A DNA stretch of 64,000 bases, taken from contig CAIIXF020000008.1 in the NCBI GenBank assembly GCA_903813345.2, positions 3,419,341-3,483,340 on the forward strand. Reading direction: 5' to 3'. The notes under the pieces are model-generated. The model made no database searches, was not told where the DNA came from, and worked only from the letters and a program-made list of their open reading frames with translations. Below, one piece after another: positions 10,920-19,553 of this stretch. Each line of letters opens with the position of its first letter. Position 1 is the stretch's first letter. Source of the stretch: Owenia fusiformis (Eukaryota; Annelida; Polychaeta; Sabellida; Oweniidae). The position numbers were made by a program, and so were the translations under genes.

Positions 10920-10992
10920 ATATTCAGATCATTACATTTTCCAACAAGATGGGACTCTAATGCATAGATCCCACAAGACAATCAAATATTTA
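10920..10992 (+). pseudogene. Transposase FQQDG fragment, inverted
   Basis: The plus strand reads DHYIFQQDGTLMHRSHKTI followed by KYLKENVP, matching the mariner-like FQQDGAPPH block that holds the second catalytic aspartate. In an intact transposase this block lies about 30 residues before WPPRSPD on the same strand. Here it is on the opposite strand, so an internal inversion broke the gene between about 10890 and 10920. Confidence 0.6.
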
Positions 10993-11250
10993 AAGGAGAA
11001 TGTGCCTTGATTCATCCCCTCTAAATACTGAACGTCGATTCTGTTTCTCATGACGAAACCTTGCGAAAATGACGTCATTTGTATTATGGACGCCGGTTGA
11101 CATGTATTATTATAAATTTGACCTTATGATATACCAAATTAAAGATAATTTAATTCCATATCCACTGGTATGTAATATGACATGTTTTCATCAATAAAAT
11201 CAATGTTTATTATTGAAATACGAGTGTCCCATTTTTTGGGCCACCCTGTA

Positions 11251-11828
11251 CATGTACGCTTACTCAAAGTTCATAAAGATATCAGATTCCTATAACATGT
11301 GTGACATATCTTGTGTGTGCGTATAAGAAAAAGCTATTGTGTTACAAGTGCTTCTGAATCTATTTATGTAACAAGGAGAAGGTCGGAGGACTCGACTATG
11401 ATGTCGTGGCTGAATATGGAGTGATTTGTATTGAAACACTCCGTTTAAGATCACGTGTCGTCTCAGATGGTTATCGATCTTGATATTAATGGAAGAATCA
11501 AATTACGTTAAGAAATGTATAGGATAGAGATGGATACATCCTGTTCAACAAGATCATCACCTATAAGAGAAAATAAACGATAAGATAATTTATATTAAGT
11601 AGATATAGTTTTATTTCATCCAAAGCTCAGCATTAAATTCTATTCAATATCAAGTGGATCATTAATTATAGAAGCACACCATCAACAATCGTGATTTAAA
11701 ACATTAAAATATTAAAATATAAGCATCGGTCACTTTTTAAAATTACACAAATATCACCTTGTACAGTTCACTATCAGGTATAAGGCTCTGACATTTTTTG
11801 TATAATAAATAAAATATTAAGTAAGACA
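11251..11828. other. No recognised feature
   Basis: AT-rich spacer without recognisable genes or repeats. Confidence 0.4.
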
Positions 11829-11951
11829 CTCAATGATATAGTCTAGCTACAAACCCTTGTGACCCCCCTAATACACAACGCCACCACGTGCTGAAGTAGA
11901 TAGAGGGGGGGGGGGGGGTGTCAAGAAACTTGAAGCTAGACTATCAATGAT
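11829..11951. repeat. Hairpin with G14 run
   Basis: Inverted arms ATGATATAGTCTAGCT (left) and AGCTAGACTATCAATG (right) continue inward through CCCTTGTGACCCCCC paired with a run of 14 G (11905-11918) plus TGTCAAG. The loop is about 35 bp. Likely a small foldback or MITE remnant. Confidence 0.6.
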
Positions 11952-12174
11952 AAAATATCCAAAGGACTTTTCCAAAATAATAGAAGTGACAAACAACCCC
12001 AACAATCACTATTCTATTTGTGCGTTTGTTTAGCTTGCAATTGCCCATTACAACCCCAAAAATACACGGTGAACAATTTCACAGGCCAAGACCGGGAATA
12101 TGGAATATTGTTAATGACATATAACCATTCTTTTCAGTTTAAGTCATGTTTAGAGTACATGCATTTCTATACAG

Positions 12175-12482
12175 TACACTTCATTCAAACATGACTGTAT
12201 TCACGCCTTCTATAAACCATAAACAAAGTCAATATTTCACCCGGTATTTATTCGTAGATACAAGACCTGGTATGTACTAAGTGTTTCGCTCAGTGCAACA
12301 GAAGTAGGAAATGAAGTAACGGATTTCATGTTCGAATCGTAATATAGACCTCAGATCAGGTTTTATGTCGAGTGATAAATACCTTACGCAAAGGCACAAA
12401 AGCTTTCAAACCTAGAAACAGAAAACATTTGTTCCTAGTCATGCGGTATCTATTTGTTGATATCATGCCTGATCTATATTTC
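12175..12482. repeat. Family A repeat, inverted decayed copy
   Basis: Inverse of the 2.3-3.1 kb repeat. It contains CATGACTGTATTCACGCCTT, TTTCACCCGG, CATGTTCGAATCGTAATATA and the hairpin half GGCACAAAAGCTTTC. It is substantially diverged from the 2.5-kb units. Confidence 0.7.
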
Positions 12483-13223
12483 TTAATTAAAACAACGGCC
12501 TTTGGTAATATGTTAACATTTTATATCGTATCTTTGGACCCAATGTTTCACAATACTTCATTTTGGATTATATACATGTTAGATTATAATTTAGTAAAAT
12601 ATTAAATCTGTACATTTTCACTGTTGCATAAAATTATATTCCATCAACCATCACCAAAGTACAGAATTTCTACTCGTCTTCCTCTCAAACAGACCCATAT
12701 GTGGTCTCTCTCTGTTACTTTTCTTTAACCAAGACTCTAACTTCCTGGACTTCAAAACTTTGTCCGTGTCGTAACGTGTTATTTATCATGGGAATTCAAT
12801 AGATTGGATACACTGCTTGTACAATATCCATTCAAAATGTAAAACAAACTTTTTCTGTGTATGGACAAACAATTCAATTACACATTTGAAAATGATGATG
12901 AAATATGCTGAACATTTTTAAAATCAAAGTAATAAGTTAAAACTGAAAAAAGTAGTAGAACTGATTTACAATACCAATGTCTATCCTTTGAAATACCTCA
13001 GTACAGAAAAAATATTATTTTTCTCATCGCTTGTTTTACAGAAAATAAACATTAGAGAAAAATAAATGTTAAAATATATCTTTCGATTATTACATTCTCT
13101 TGCTTTAGTGCCAAATTGATGGACGGATCTCAATCGGCAATGTTCAAACAACTGTTCACATGACAACCAGTCGGCCAATTTGCATTAAACACAAAGCCTT
13201 GCACAAGGCTTGTAAAAATCACC
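12483..13223. other. Probable 3' flank of the 13-kb gene
   Basis: Downstream of the minus-strand gene's stop codon. No clear TTTATT (inverse AATAAA) was found close to the stop, so the 3' end cannot be placed. No other feature recognised. Confidence 0.35.
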
Positions 13224-14057
13224 TCATTCTTTATCCTTCTTTTTATTTTTCTTGCCCTCCTTCTTTTTCTTTTTTTCTTGGCCATTTTTACTTTTCTTTC
13301 CACTCATGACTGCTGAACTTTCTTCGTCTTCCTCTATTTCAACTGGTTCTTCAGTCACTGCCTTATCTTTCTTTTTTGATTTCTTGTCCTTTTTCTTTGG
13401 TTCCTTTACCTTATCGTTCGTATCAATTTTATTTTCATTTTTGTCTTTTTTCTTTTCATCTGAATCTTTTTTCTTTTCATTAAAGTCTTTTTTCTTTTTG
13501 TCTTTCTTATTTTTCTTTTTAGGTTTCACTTCATCTGACGGAGTCTCACTACTATGGTCCTCGAGGACTGGTTGGGTATCATAGTCTTCGTCGTAATAGG
13601 CATTATCATCCGTATATTGATTGTTTCTAAATTGTACTTCCGGAATTGGGTCGTTGTATTCGGGTTGGCCTGGCACATATCCATAATCCTGCGTTTTCAT
13701 TGTTCCGCTGTAACTACAAGGAGTTCCAACCGCTTCTCCAGATTTGTTCTCCATTTTATTGACCCATATATCAAAGTCCTTCCTCTTATCTTTTTGTTCA
13801 ACATTTGGACTACTATTTCTTTTGTTTCCAATCAATGGTGTCACTTTACCACTTTTGTACTTGTTCGATTTTTTAATTATCGACCTCAGCACGAGACACG
13901 TACATACAATACCGGGAATGCCGCCGAAAACTGCAATCGCAACAATGGCAAACGGGGCCAATCCACCCACAGATTCAACGGGGTCGCCATCCTGTACAAG
14001 TGCTGACGTTGTCGCCGCCGCTAATGTCGTCGTGATGTTGCTCATTATTGGAGCCAT
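13224..14057 (-). CDS. Single-pass membrane protein with lysine-rich tail, unknown
   Basis: A 277-residue frame with ATG at 14057 and an in-frame TGA directly before it, so the start is firm. Residues 1-32 are short, Ser/Thr-rich and carry one glycosylation sequon (N7-I-T). Residues 33-57 form one hydrophobic segment (LAPFAIVAIAVFGG and on) with two cysteines near its inner end. The rest is cytosolic if the topology is N-out. An acidic, tyrosine-bearing stretch (residues 120-172) is followed by a low-complexity tail (178-277) built from KKKDKK and EKKKD blocks, with an acidic island at 236-247. There is no cleavable signal peptide, so type III topology is inferred. An acceptor at 14075/14076 implies at least one upstream non-coding exon. 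I do not recognise the family and assign no function. The long open plus-strand frames opposite it are by-products of its composition. Confidence 0.75.
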   Translation of the reverse strand: MAPIMSNITTTLAAATTSALVQDGDPVESVGGLAPFAIVAIAVFGGIPGIVCTCLVLRSIIKKSNKYKSGKVTPLIGNKRNSSPNVEQKDKRKDFDIWVNKMENKSGEAVGTPCSYSGTMKTQDYGYVPGQPEYNDPIPEVQFRNNQYTDDNAYYDEDYDTQPVLEDHSSETPSDEVKPKKKNKKDKKKKDFNEKKKDSDEKKKDKNENKIDTNDKVKEPKKKDKKSKKKDKAVTEEPVEIEEDEESSAVMSGKKSKNGQEKKKKKEGKKNKKKDKE

Positions 14058-14069
14058 TCACATAATATC

Positions 14070-14085
14070 ATCTACCTGCAAAATC
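14070..14085 (-). other. Splice acceptor before the 13-kb coding exon
   Basis: On the minus strand GATTTTGCAG is followed by GTAGATGATATTATGTGA and the start ATG. The pyrimidine-rich CAG fits a 3' splice site with exon 5' end at 14075, which would place the transcription start in an unseen upstream exon. Confidence 0.45.
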
Positions 14086-14375
14086 AAATTACAAAAATCT
14101 TGAACAAGACTGTAAACGTTTAAGCGACAATAAAACGAAATAATCTAAAGTTACAAGGGTCACAATTCGGTTCAGCTACATATTATTTAATCCACATAAT
14201 TCGTATGCCCAGCGCCAGAAAGACGTAAGTGCACTTTCGGTGATTTTGAGAAAATAAACTTCATGAAAAATAAAATCATATTTGAAATACAAAACTAACT
14301 ATTCCAGGGTTAAAATATGCAATATGTTATTGTCTATCAGAGGTGCATTTTAATTATGCTACTGCAATTACCCAA

Positions 14376-14775
14376 ATGCGAGTAGGTAGTTACCAGTTTC
14401 ACCACCAGGTGGCTGATTCGGGTCAATTAACATGGCAGGTATATAATAAAGTTCCCTTAAACTTGAATATTATCAATTTAAGTGGCTCAATTTTCATATA
14501 ACCCTTATGTGTCTGATACTTATACTAATGAAAATATGTCCAGTAAAGCAAAATATTATCTGTCCACTAAAAGAAAAGATATTTCATTTTTTGTGATTTT
14601 ATAGCATGGGGTCTATGGGGAATCTCCCCGAGCTAGAAGTCACATTTTCATAGAAAATTATTTTTTCAAAGTTGATAAATACTTGGTAATTTTACATGTA
14701 GATTTCAAATATGATATTACTTTGACTGAATTTTGAATTTTTAATGACGTAAATCAAGATTATTTCTACTCGCAT
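14376..14775. mobile_element. MITE family C, intact copy (empty site)
   Basis: 400 bp, from ATGCGAGTAGGTAGTTACCA to CTACTCGCAT, a 10-bp perfect terminal inverted repeat. It is the uninterrupted counterpart of the copy at 9120-10332. Its sequence CCAGTAAAGCAAAATATTAT spans the site where the 9-kb copy carries an 808-bp element. No coding capacity. Confidence 0.85.
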
Positions 14776-14908
14776 CTGGCTTATTAATAAACAAAATAAA
14801 TCAGGTTTTATTGCAGATACATTCCTCTGGCGTAGAAGAGTAACATCCTTCTTGTTTGAAATTTGAAATATATTCTTGCTTTTTGCAATAACTTCCTATG
14901 AAAATACA

Positions 14909-15198
14909 TAGTTCTATATGTAATTAAGTCAAAAGAAAGGTATCAAGACAATAAATGTAGACAATAAAAATGTTGTATCTGATTTTGTACTTACATCCTT
15001 CTGACGCATTTAGAAAAACGTACTTCAGATGTGTATGTATCAGAGCCACAAGGATGTATCTGACAGATTACATCATATTGAAAAAATTGAAATAGACATA
15101 GTTCTGTATGTAATTAAGTTAGAAGAAAAGTATTAGGTACTATTCTACACGATAAAAATGTTACATCGAACATTGCATATACATCCTTCTGGCTTTTC
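14909..15198. repeat. Diverged tandem duplication, period about 188 bp
   Basis: Copies at 14909-15013 and 15097-15198 share ACATAGTTCTRTATGTAATT, AATAAAAATGTT and TACATCCTTCTG. Divergence is high, with short indels. An isolated ACATCCTTCT just upstream at 14848 suggests an older third unit. Confidence 0.6.
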
Positions 15199-16344
15199 CT
15201 GATAAGTGATTTATATATTATGAAAATAGTTCATTTTTAAATTTCAAATAACTTTTTAAATAATTAAGATTAGGCTTAAATATTTTACAGGGATATAGAA
15301 AGATGTAATGATACATTGTCTTCTACAATAATCTCAGTTTGGGATTGTTTTGATGTGAATTACACAATAAGACGTTTTGATATGTGATTTAAAATTTAAT
15401 TATATGAATAAAAGATTGTTTACAGTATATATGATGGTTATAAACTATATCGATGTCTCTTTATGGGTATCATAATATCGACTGTGACGTTTTAAATTAC
15501 GGAAATCACCCAAAGGTACTCAAGCTAGAAGATGATATTTGGATATAAAAGCACGTAAGGAATATGCATTAATAGCACTTAATCAGACTAGTCTGGATTA
15601 AAGACAGTTCGGTTTATTGTCTCATAAATAGCATCCTATAGCATGTACCGACGATAAATCCCATTTGATTTGAATAAAAGTACAAATTGCAATATTACGC
15701 TAAAGTATGCATTAAGTGAAGTTTGAATTGATGACATTTATTTTTAACGGCTAAAATATGCACCTTACACGTTGCACGAAATTGGGGACAATTTGTGTCG
15801 ACAAAACACCCAAAACGCAAATAGCTAACGTCAAAAACGACAAATTACTTCATTTTTGCACTTCTGTTCTTATAAGAGGAATTTATGGTCAGAACATGCT
15901 ATTCATTTAGGTACCCTACGTTTTAGTAGCACTCGTAAAACAGCTCTTATTTTAAGAATATGTGTAACACGCCATTAGGATGTATTTAATTGTATCATGT
16001 TTTACATAACTGGACATCAACTGTATACTAATTAATGTTTATTCATCGAAATACCAATTTTTAAAACAATTTCATCAAATACAAAAACGAGTTAAGATGA
16101 CTACTTTAGTTCACTTATGTTTGGGACTATTTTTATTCAAATTGAAGTAATATAGCTTAAAATTCCCAAACACCTAGACGTTGACTTTGATTAATTTTGT
16201 CAATCGAAATTGTAGACTCATACCACGGTGGTGAGTATTCACTTTTATTATATACCCAATATGTAACACTAATCCTGATTGGTCAATACCTAGTCACGTG
16301 TTCCGAAATAGATTTACTATTTCCCTCGGAAAGTTATATTCCCT
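15199..16344. other. No recognised gene; AT-rich spacer
   Basis: No coding signal. Around 16240-16340 there are weak inverse matches (TTATTATATACCC) to GGGTATATAATAA at 16767-16779, so the end of a decayed foldback element may begin here. Confidence 0.35.
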
Positions 16345-16402
16345 CAATTGTGACGTCAGCGGGAATATACATTTGAACTATTGCCCGCTGACGTCACAAT
16401 TG
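16345..16402. repeat. Perfect 19-bp hairpin with CRE-type palindromes
   Basis: Left arm CAATTGTGACGTCAGCGGG (16345-16363) and right arm CCCGCTGACGTCACAATTG (16384-16402) pair perfectly around a 20-nt loop. Each arm contains TGACGTCA, the CREB/ATF consensus. The flanks (TTCCCTC before, CTATTGCCC at the loop edge) resemble the larger hairpin at 16.8 kb, so it is more likely mobile-element structure than a promoter. Confidence 0.8.
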
Positions 16403-16781
16403 CAAGTTCTATTACCCTTGGAAATGTCTGCGCATCATCACTGTGCAGACGAAAAACAGAAAAATGGAGGATGAGCACAAACACAAATCAACTTCGTTCA
16501 CCATGACAGACGTGCGTGAACGATACAATATAAGCAACGTGTATAAAGTTCCCTAAGCTCAATACGTCTGTGTAATTTCAAGTGTTATGATAATCTATTC
16601 CGCGTGTTAAACGCGATTGAATTTGTCAAGTGAGAGTCTCAGAGGCAAAAATTTCTGTTGAGCATCTGATGACGTCACAGCTTATAATGCTAACAATGGA
16701 CCCGGGGAGGGGGCTTTCTAAGCCGTTTTGGCTTTCGCAGAGGAAACGGGACAAGAGTCAGTATAGGGTATATAATAAAAC

Positions 16782-16948
16782 AAATAGTGACTGCCTAATT
16801 TCGAGCAATAGTGTAAATGATTTCCCCTTGGGAATATCCTCTACAATGTACTATTCCCTCAGCCTGCGGCTTCGGGAATAGTACATTGTAGAGGATATTC
16901 CCTCGGGGAAATAATTTACACTATTGCCCTCAATGGCAGTCACTATTT
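16782..16948. repeat. Long hairpin, arms about 75 bp
   Basis: Left arm 16782-16858 and right arm 16874-16948 are near-perfect inverses, including GGGAATAGTACATTGTAGAG and AAATAGTGACTGCC. The loop is about 15 nt (TCAGCCTGCGGCTTC). The open frame overlapping the left part (16630-16881) runs into the hairpin and looks incidental. Transcribed, it would form a long double-stranded RNA. Confidence 0.85.
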
Positions 16949-17657
16949 GTATAATATTACATGTACGCGTAATGATTATTTTCACATACACTGCGTCTTT
17001 GTTAATTTGTTGACTCGCGCACGCAAGTTATAAAAATATAACATTATGAATTTAATGATATAATTATATTGGTCTCTAAATATTTGTTTTCTTGACGTGT
17101 GACACTATCTTACTGACACCAGACTTCCGTGTATAATGACAATCACTCATATTCATTTTTGGAAAGTCACGAAATAATAACGATTATTTTGTTCAACATC
17201 CACAGGTAACAGTTAATACTGAAGCTTATTTGGAAATATGTTATTTAATGCTTCGTGAAAATGGGTATTAATAATGCAAATGAAGGCAAATTTAACATTG
17301 TGAGTAAGCTATACATCATCTTTCCCATTGACATTTCCTATTTATGAAAATGGATGAAATTGAGTCATCAAAGAGAAAAACAACAATCTAAACACGATCA
17401 GTCTTTCTAAATACATTTAGATTAAAGGGAACGAACACTAACTGCATGTGTTAAAACACATATTATGGAATTGTTAAGCCATTGTCGTGTCTCTAGTTAT
17501 TAATTCATAACTTTACTTATTAATGATTTTATTCATTTGCACCAAATAACATTTTCTATCTATTAACGTAGGAGTGATTAAAATTACGGTCATGGTGACA
17601 CAGATTCGCCTTGGCGATGTACAAATTTGTGTTCTGCCACGACTTATTGAATTTGTA
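16949..17657. other. No recognised feature
   Basis: AT-rich spacer; nothing supportable. Confidence 0.4.
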
Positions 17658-18394
17658 CACTCCCCTTCATAAGTTTGGCAACATTTCTCCATCATTTAAC
17701 TACGTATCCCCTTTATGTTCCCATGTAAACCAATGGGAAATGGTAGGTTTGCCGCAAGTTATATCACAGAATACTAATCCATCTGAGTTTTTGCAAAAAT
17801 TCAAGTTAGGTAGTCAATTGAATTTGCAAACTTTATTGAATAAAAATTGTTTTAAAAAAACTCCTCTGATTGAAATACCAAACCCCGAACCCACCATTTC
17901 TCATTGGTTTGCGTCCCCGGTATTTTTTAAATCAGATTGTTTCCATGGCAACTAAATTTTATAACTGTTAACATGATAATAGAGTAAGTGCTTCGGGTAC
18001 TAATATATGAATCCTGTATTTATTGAGTAGGTTTATTACTTGAGATTACTGAGTGATGCTTCTGCATTAGTTGATAACTTGATATAATGTACTGTATCGT
18101 TGATTCAGTCATTATACTGCTTCATAAACTTTTACCCGTTCGTTCAATCGATGTAAATGACAATTACGTATCACGTTCTCATTGGTTATTGAGTGTGACA
18201 TACACAGCATGTGAATCTGTCATACATAGCGAGTGAATATGCCAGATTTGTTGCGGAATATGACATATATTTGTATCGTGTTTACCGCGTAACATTTCCC
18301 TCACAGATTATGTTAATAAAAATTCGAACATATAGAGGGTTTAACACAAAGTTCATTGAGGGACAAAAGGTTGCCAAACTTATGGAGGGGAGTG
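17658..18394. mobile_element. 737-bp Tc1-like TIR element, non-autonomous
   Basis: Terminal repeats CACTCCCCTTCATAAGTTTG (left) and, inverted, CACTCCCCTCCATAAGTTTG (right), both continuing GCAAC: 25 bp with one mismatch. TA lies on each side (17656-17657, 18395-18396). The termini resemble Tc1-type ends. The interior frame of about 114 codons (17611-17955) starts outside the element and shows no HTH or DDE motif. Flanking sequence ACTTATTGAATTT (left) recurs as ACTTATTGTATTT (right), a near-direct repeat outside the TA pair. Confidence 0.75.
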
Positions 18395-18719
18395 TACAAC
18401 TTATTGTATTTAATGAGGCTTTATATTCCAACAAAGTCCTATTGAAATTATTCAATGTGTTGGTCTATCAGTATTGACTTTTTAATGGACCATTATCTGA
18501 CTAGACCTCTGACCTTGGCATTGGGCCGATACATACGGTGTATGCTTCTTGTTTGAATTGTTATTGATTGTGTGTGTATTTTATTTAGTCTCGATCTTGT
18601 CTAATTTAGTTCTATGAGGACTTTCCAATCCAATCATTGCCAATGCAGTCCTGTATTTCGATCTCCCAGCAAATTAAATGACATTCTATCTTCTAGGACA
18701 TTTCTAAGTTTGTATTTTG
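18395..18719. other. No recognised feature
   Basis: Short spacer between a TIR element and a hairpin; no gene signal. Confidence 0.4.
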
Positions 18720-18833
18720 CTACCAGATTAAACTACTATTTTATGACAAACTCATTTAAATATGAATGGAATAGTGGCAGGTTCTATTCATATTCAAATG
18801 AGTTACCCATAAAATAGTAAGTTAATCCGGTAG
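18720..18833. repeat. 53-bp-arm hairpin, 8-nt loop
   Basis: Left arm 18720-18772 begins CTACCAGATTAAACTACTAT; right arm 18781-18833, inverted, begins CTACCGGATTAACTTACTAT. They pair over 53 bp with few mismatches, and the loop is about 8 nt. The inner part CAAACTCATTTAAATATGAA resembles the hairpin arms around the 40.3-kb element, suggesting a shared family. Confidence 0.85.
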
Positions 18834-19366
18834 CCGATAGGCGTTAGTCACATTTGCGCTAGCGAATACAAGCTTAGCTACCAGCAAGGCAGTAATATTT
18901 GCCTCAACGACTCATCGGGTTTTTGGGAACGAGTATTTGAAACAGCCATTTGATAGAGTATTGTCTAAGTAGTATATACTTTAAATTGTGTATATCACAG
19001 ATCAGATTCTGCTTGGGATAAATATGTTTGTCATGGGATAATGACATTCTTGATGAATTTTGAATATTTTGAAAATAAGATTTCTCAATGGCTTTCCATA
19101 TGACATAATATTGGCGTGGTTGAATTAGTATTTGTAAATGATATACGTTATATTACTTTTATTTAGTATGGAATTGAAATTTCACTTCTGATGTTTATGA
19201 TATTCTCATATCAAACGCGACAATCAAGCATTTTTCACACGGTATGTATCCAGTTCAATGTGTATCATTATTTTTGTGTAATAAATAGCAATGTTCATAG
19301 AGAGTAAAATGGCACTAGTGTCATGTAAAATTATCCTTTTAGTTTATGATTGGTAATTTTCGTAAT
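18834..19366. other. No recognised feature
   Basis: AT-rich spacer; nothing recognised. Confidence 0.4.
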
Positions 19367-19553
19367 GTGATATCGGGCGGTATCTATAAAATGGGTCTTT
19401 TAGTAATGCGATATCGGGTGGTATCTATAAAATGGGTCTTTTAGTAATGCGATATCGGGTGGTATCTATAAAATGGGTCATTTTGGTAATGCGATATCGG
19501 GCGGTATCTATAGAATGGGTCCTTCAGGTAACGCAATATCGTACGATATCTAC
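19367..19553. repeat. 41/42-bp minisatellite, about 4.5 units
   Basis: Units start at 19367, 19408, 19449, 19491 and 19533. The unit is GCGATATCGGGTGGTATCTA followed by TAAAATGGGTCTTTTAGTAAT. The first two are 41 bp, the next two 42 bp, and the last is partial and diverged. Each contains GATATC and GGTATC. Confidence 0.9.

Larger units (their letters stand above)
10474..11248. mobile_element. Mariner-like element with long TIRs, left tip missing
   Basis: Right terminus reads, inverted, CAGGGTGGCCCAAAAAATGG then GACACTCGTATTTC, a textbook mariner-type end followed by TA (11249-11250). The left copy starts only at ATGGGACACTCG, so its outer 16-17 bp are lost where the 62-bp arm of the neighbouring repeat begins. 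The inverted arms extend about 150 bp (10474-10628 against 11085-11232), sharing TTTGGTATATCATA. The interior holds transposase remnants on both strands. Confidence 0.8.

Noticed and set aside
13252-14103. Long plus-strand open frames opposite the lysine-rich gene (13252-13584, 13554-14006, 13744-14103)
   Set aside because: They are the antisense of AAG/AAA-rich codons, giving Phe/Ser/Leu runs with no domain. The minus frame has a stop-bounded ATG, a membrane segment and an upstream acceptor.
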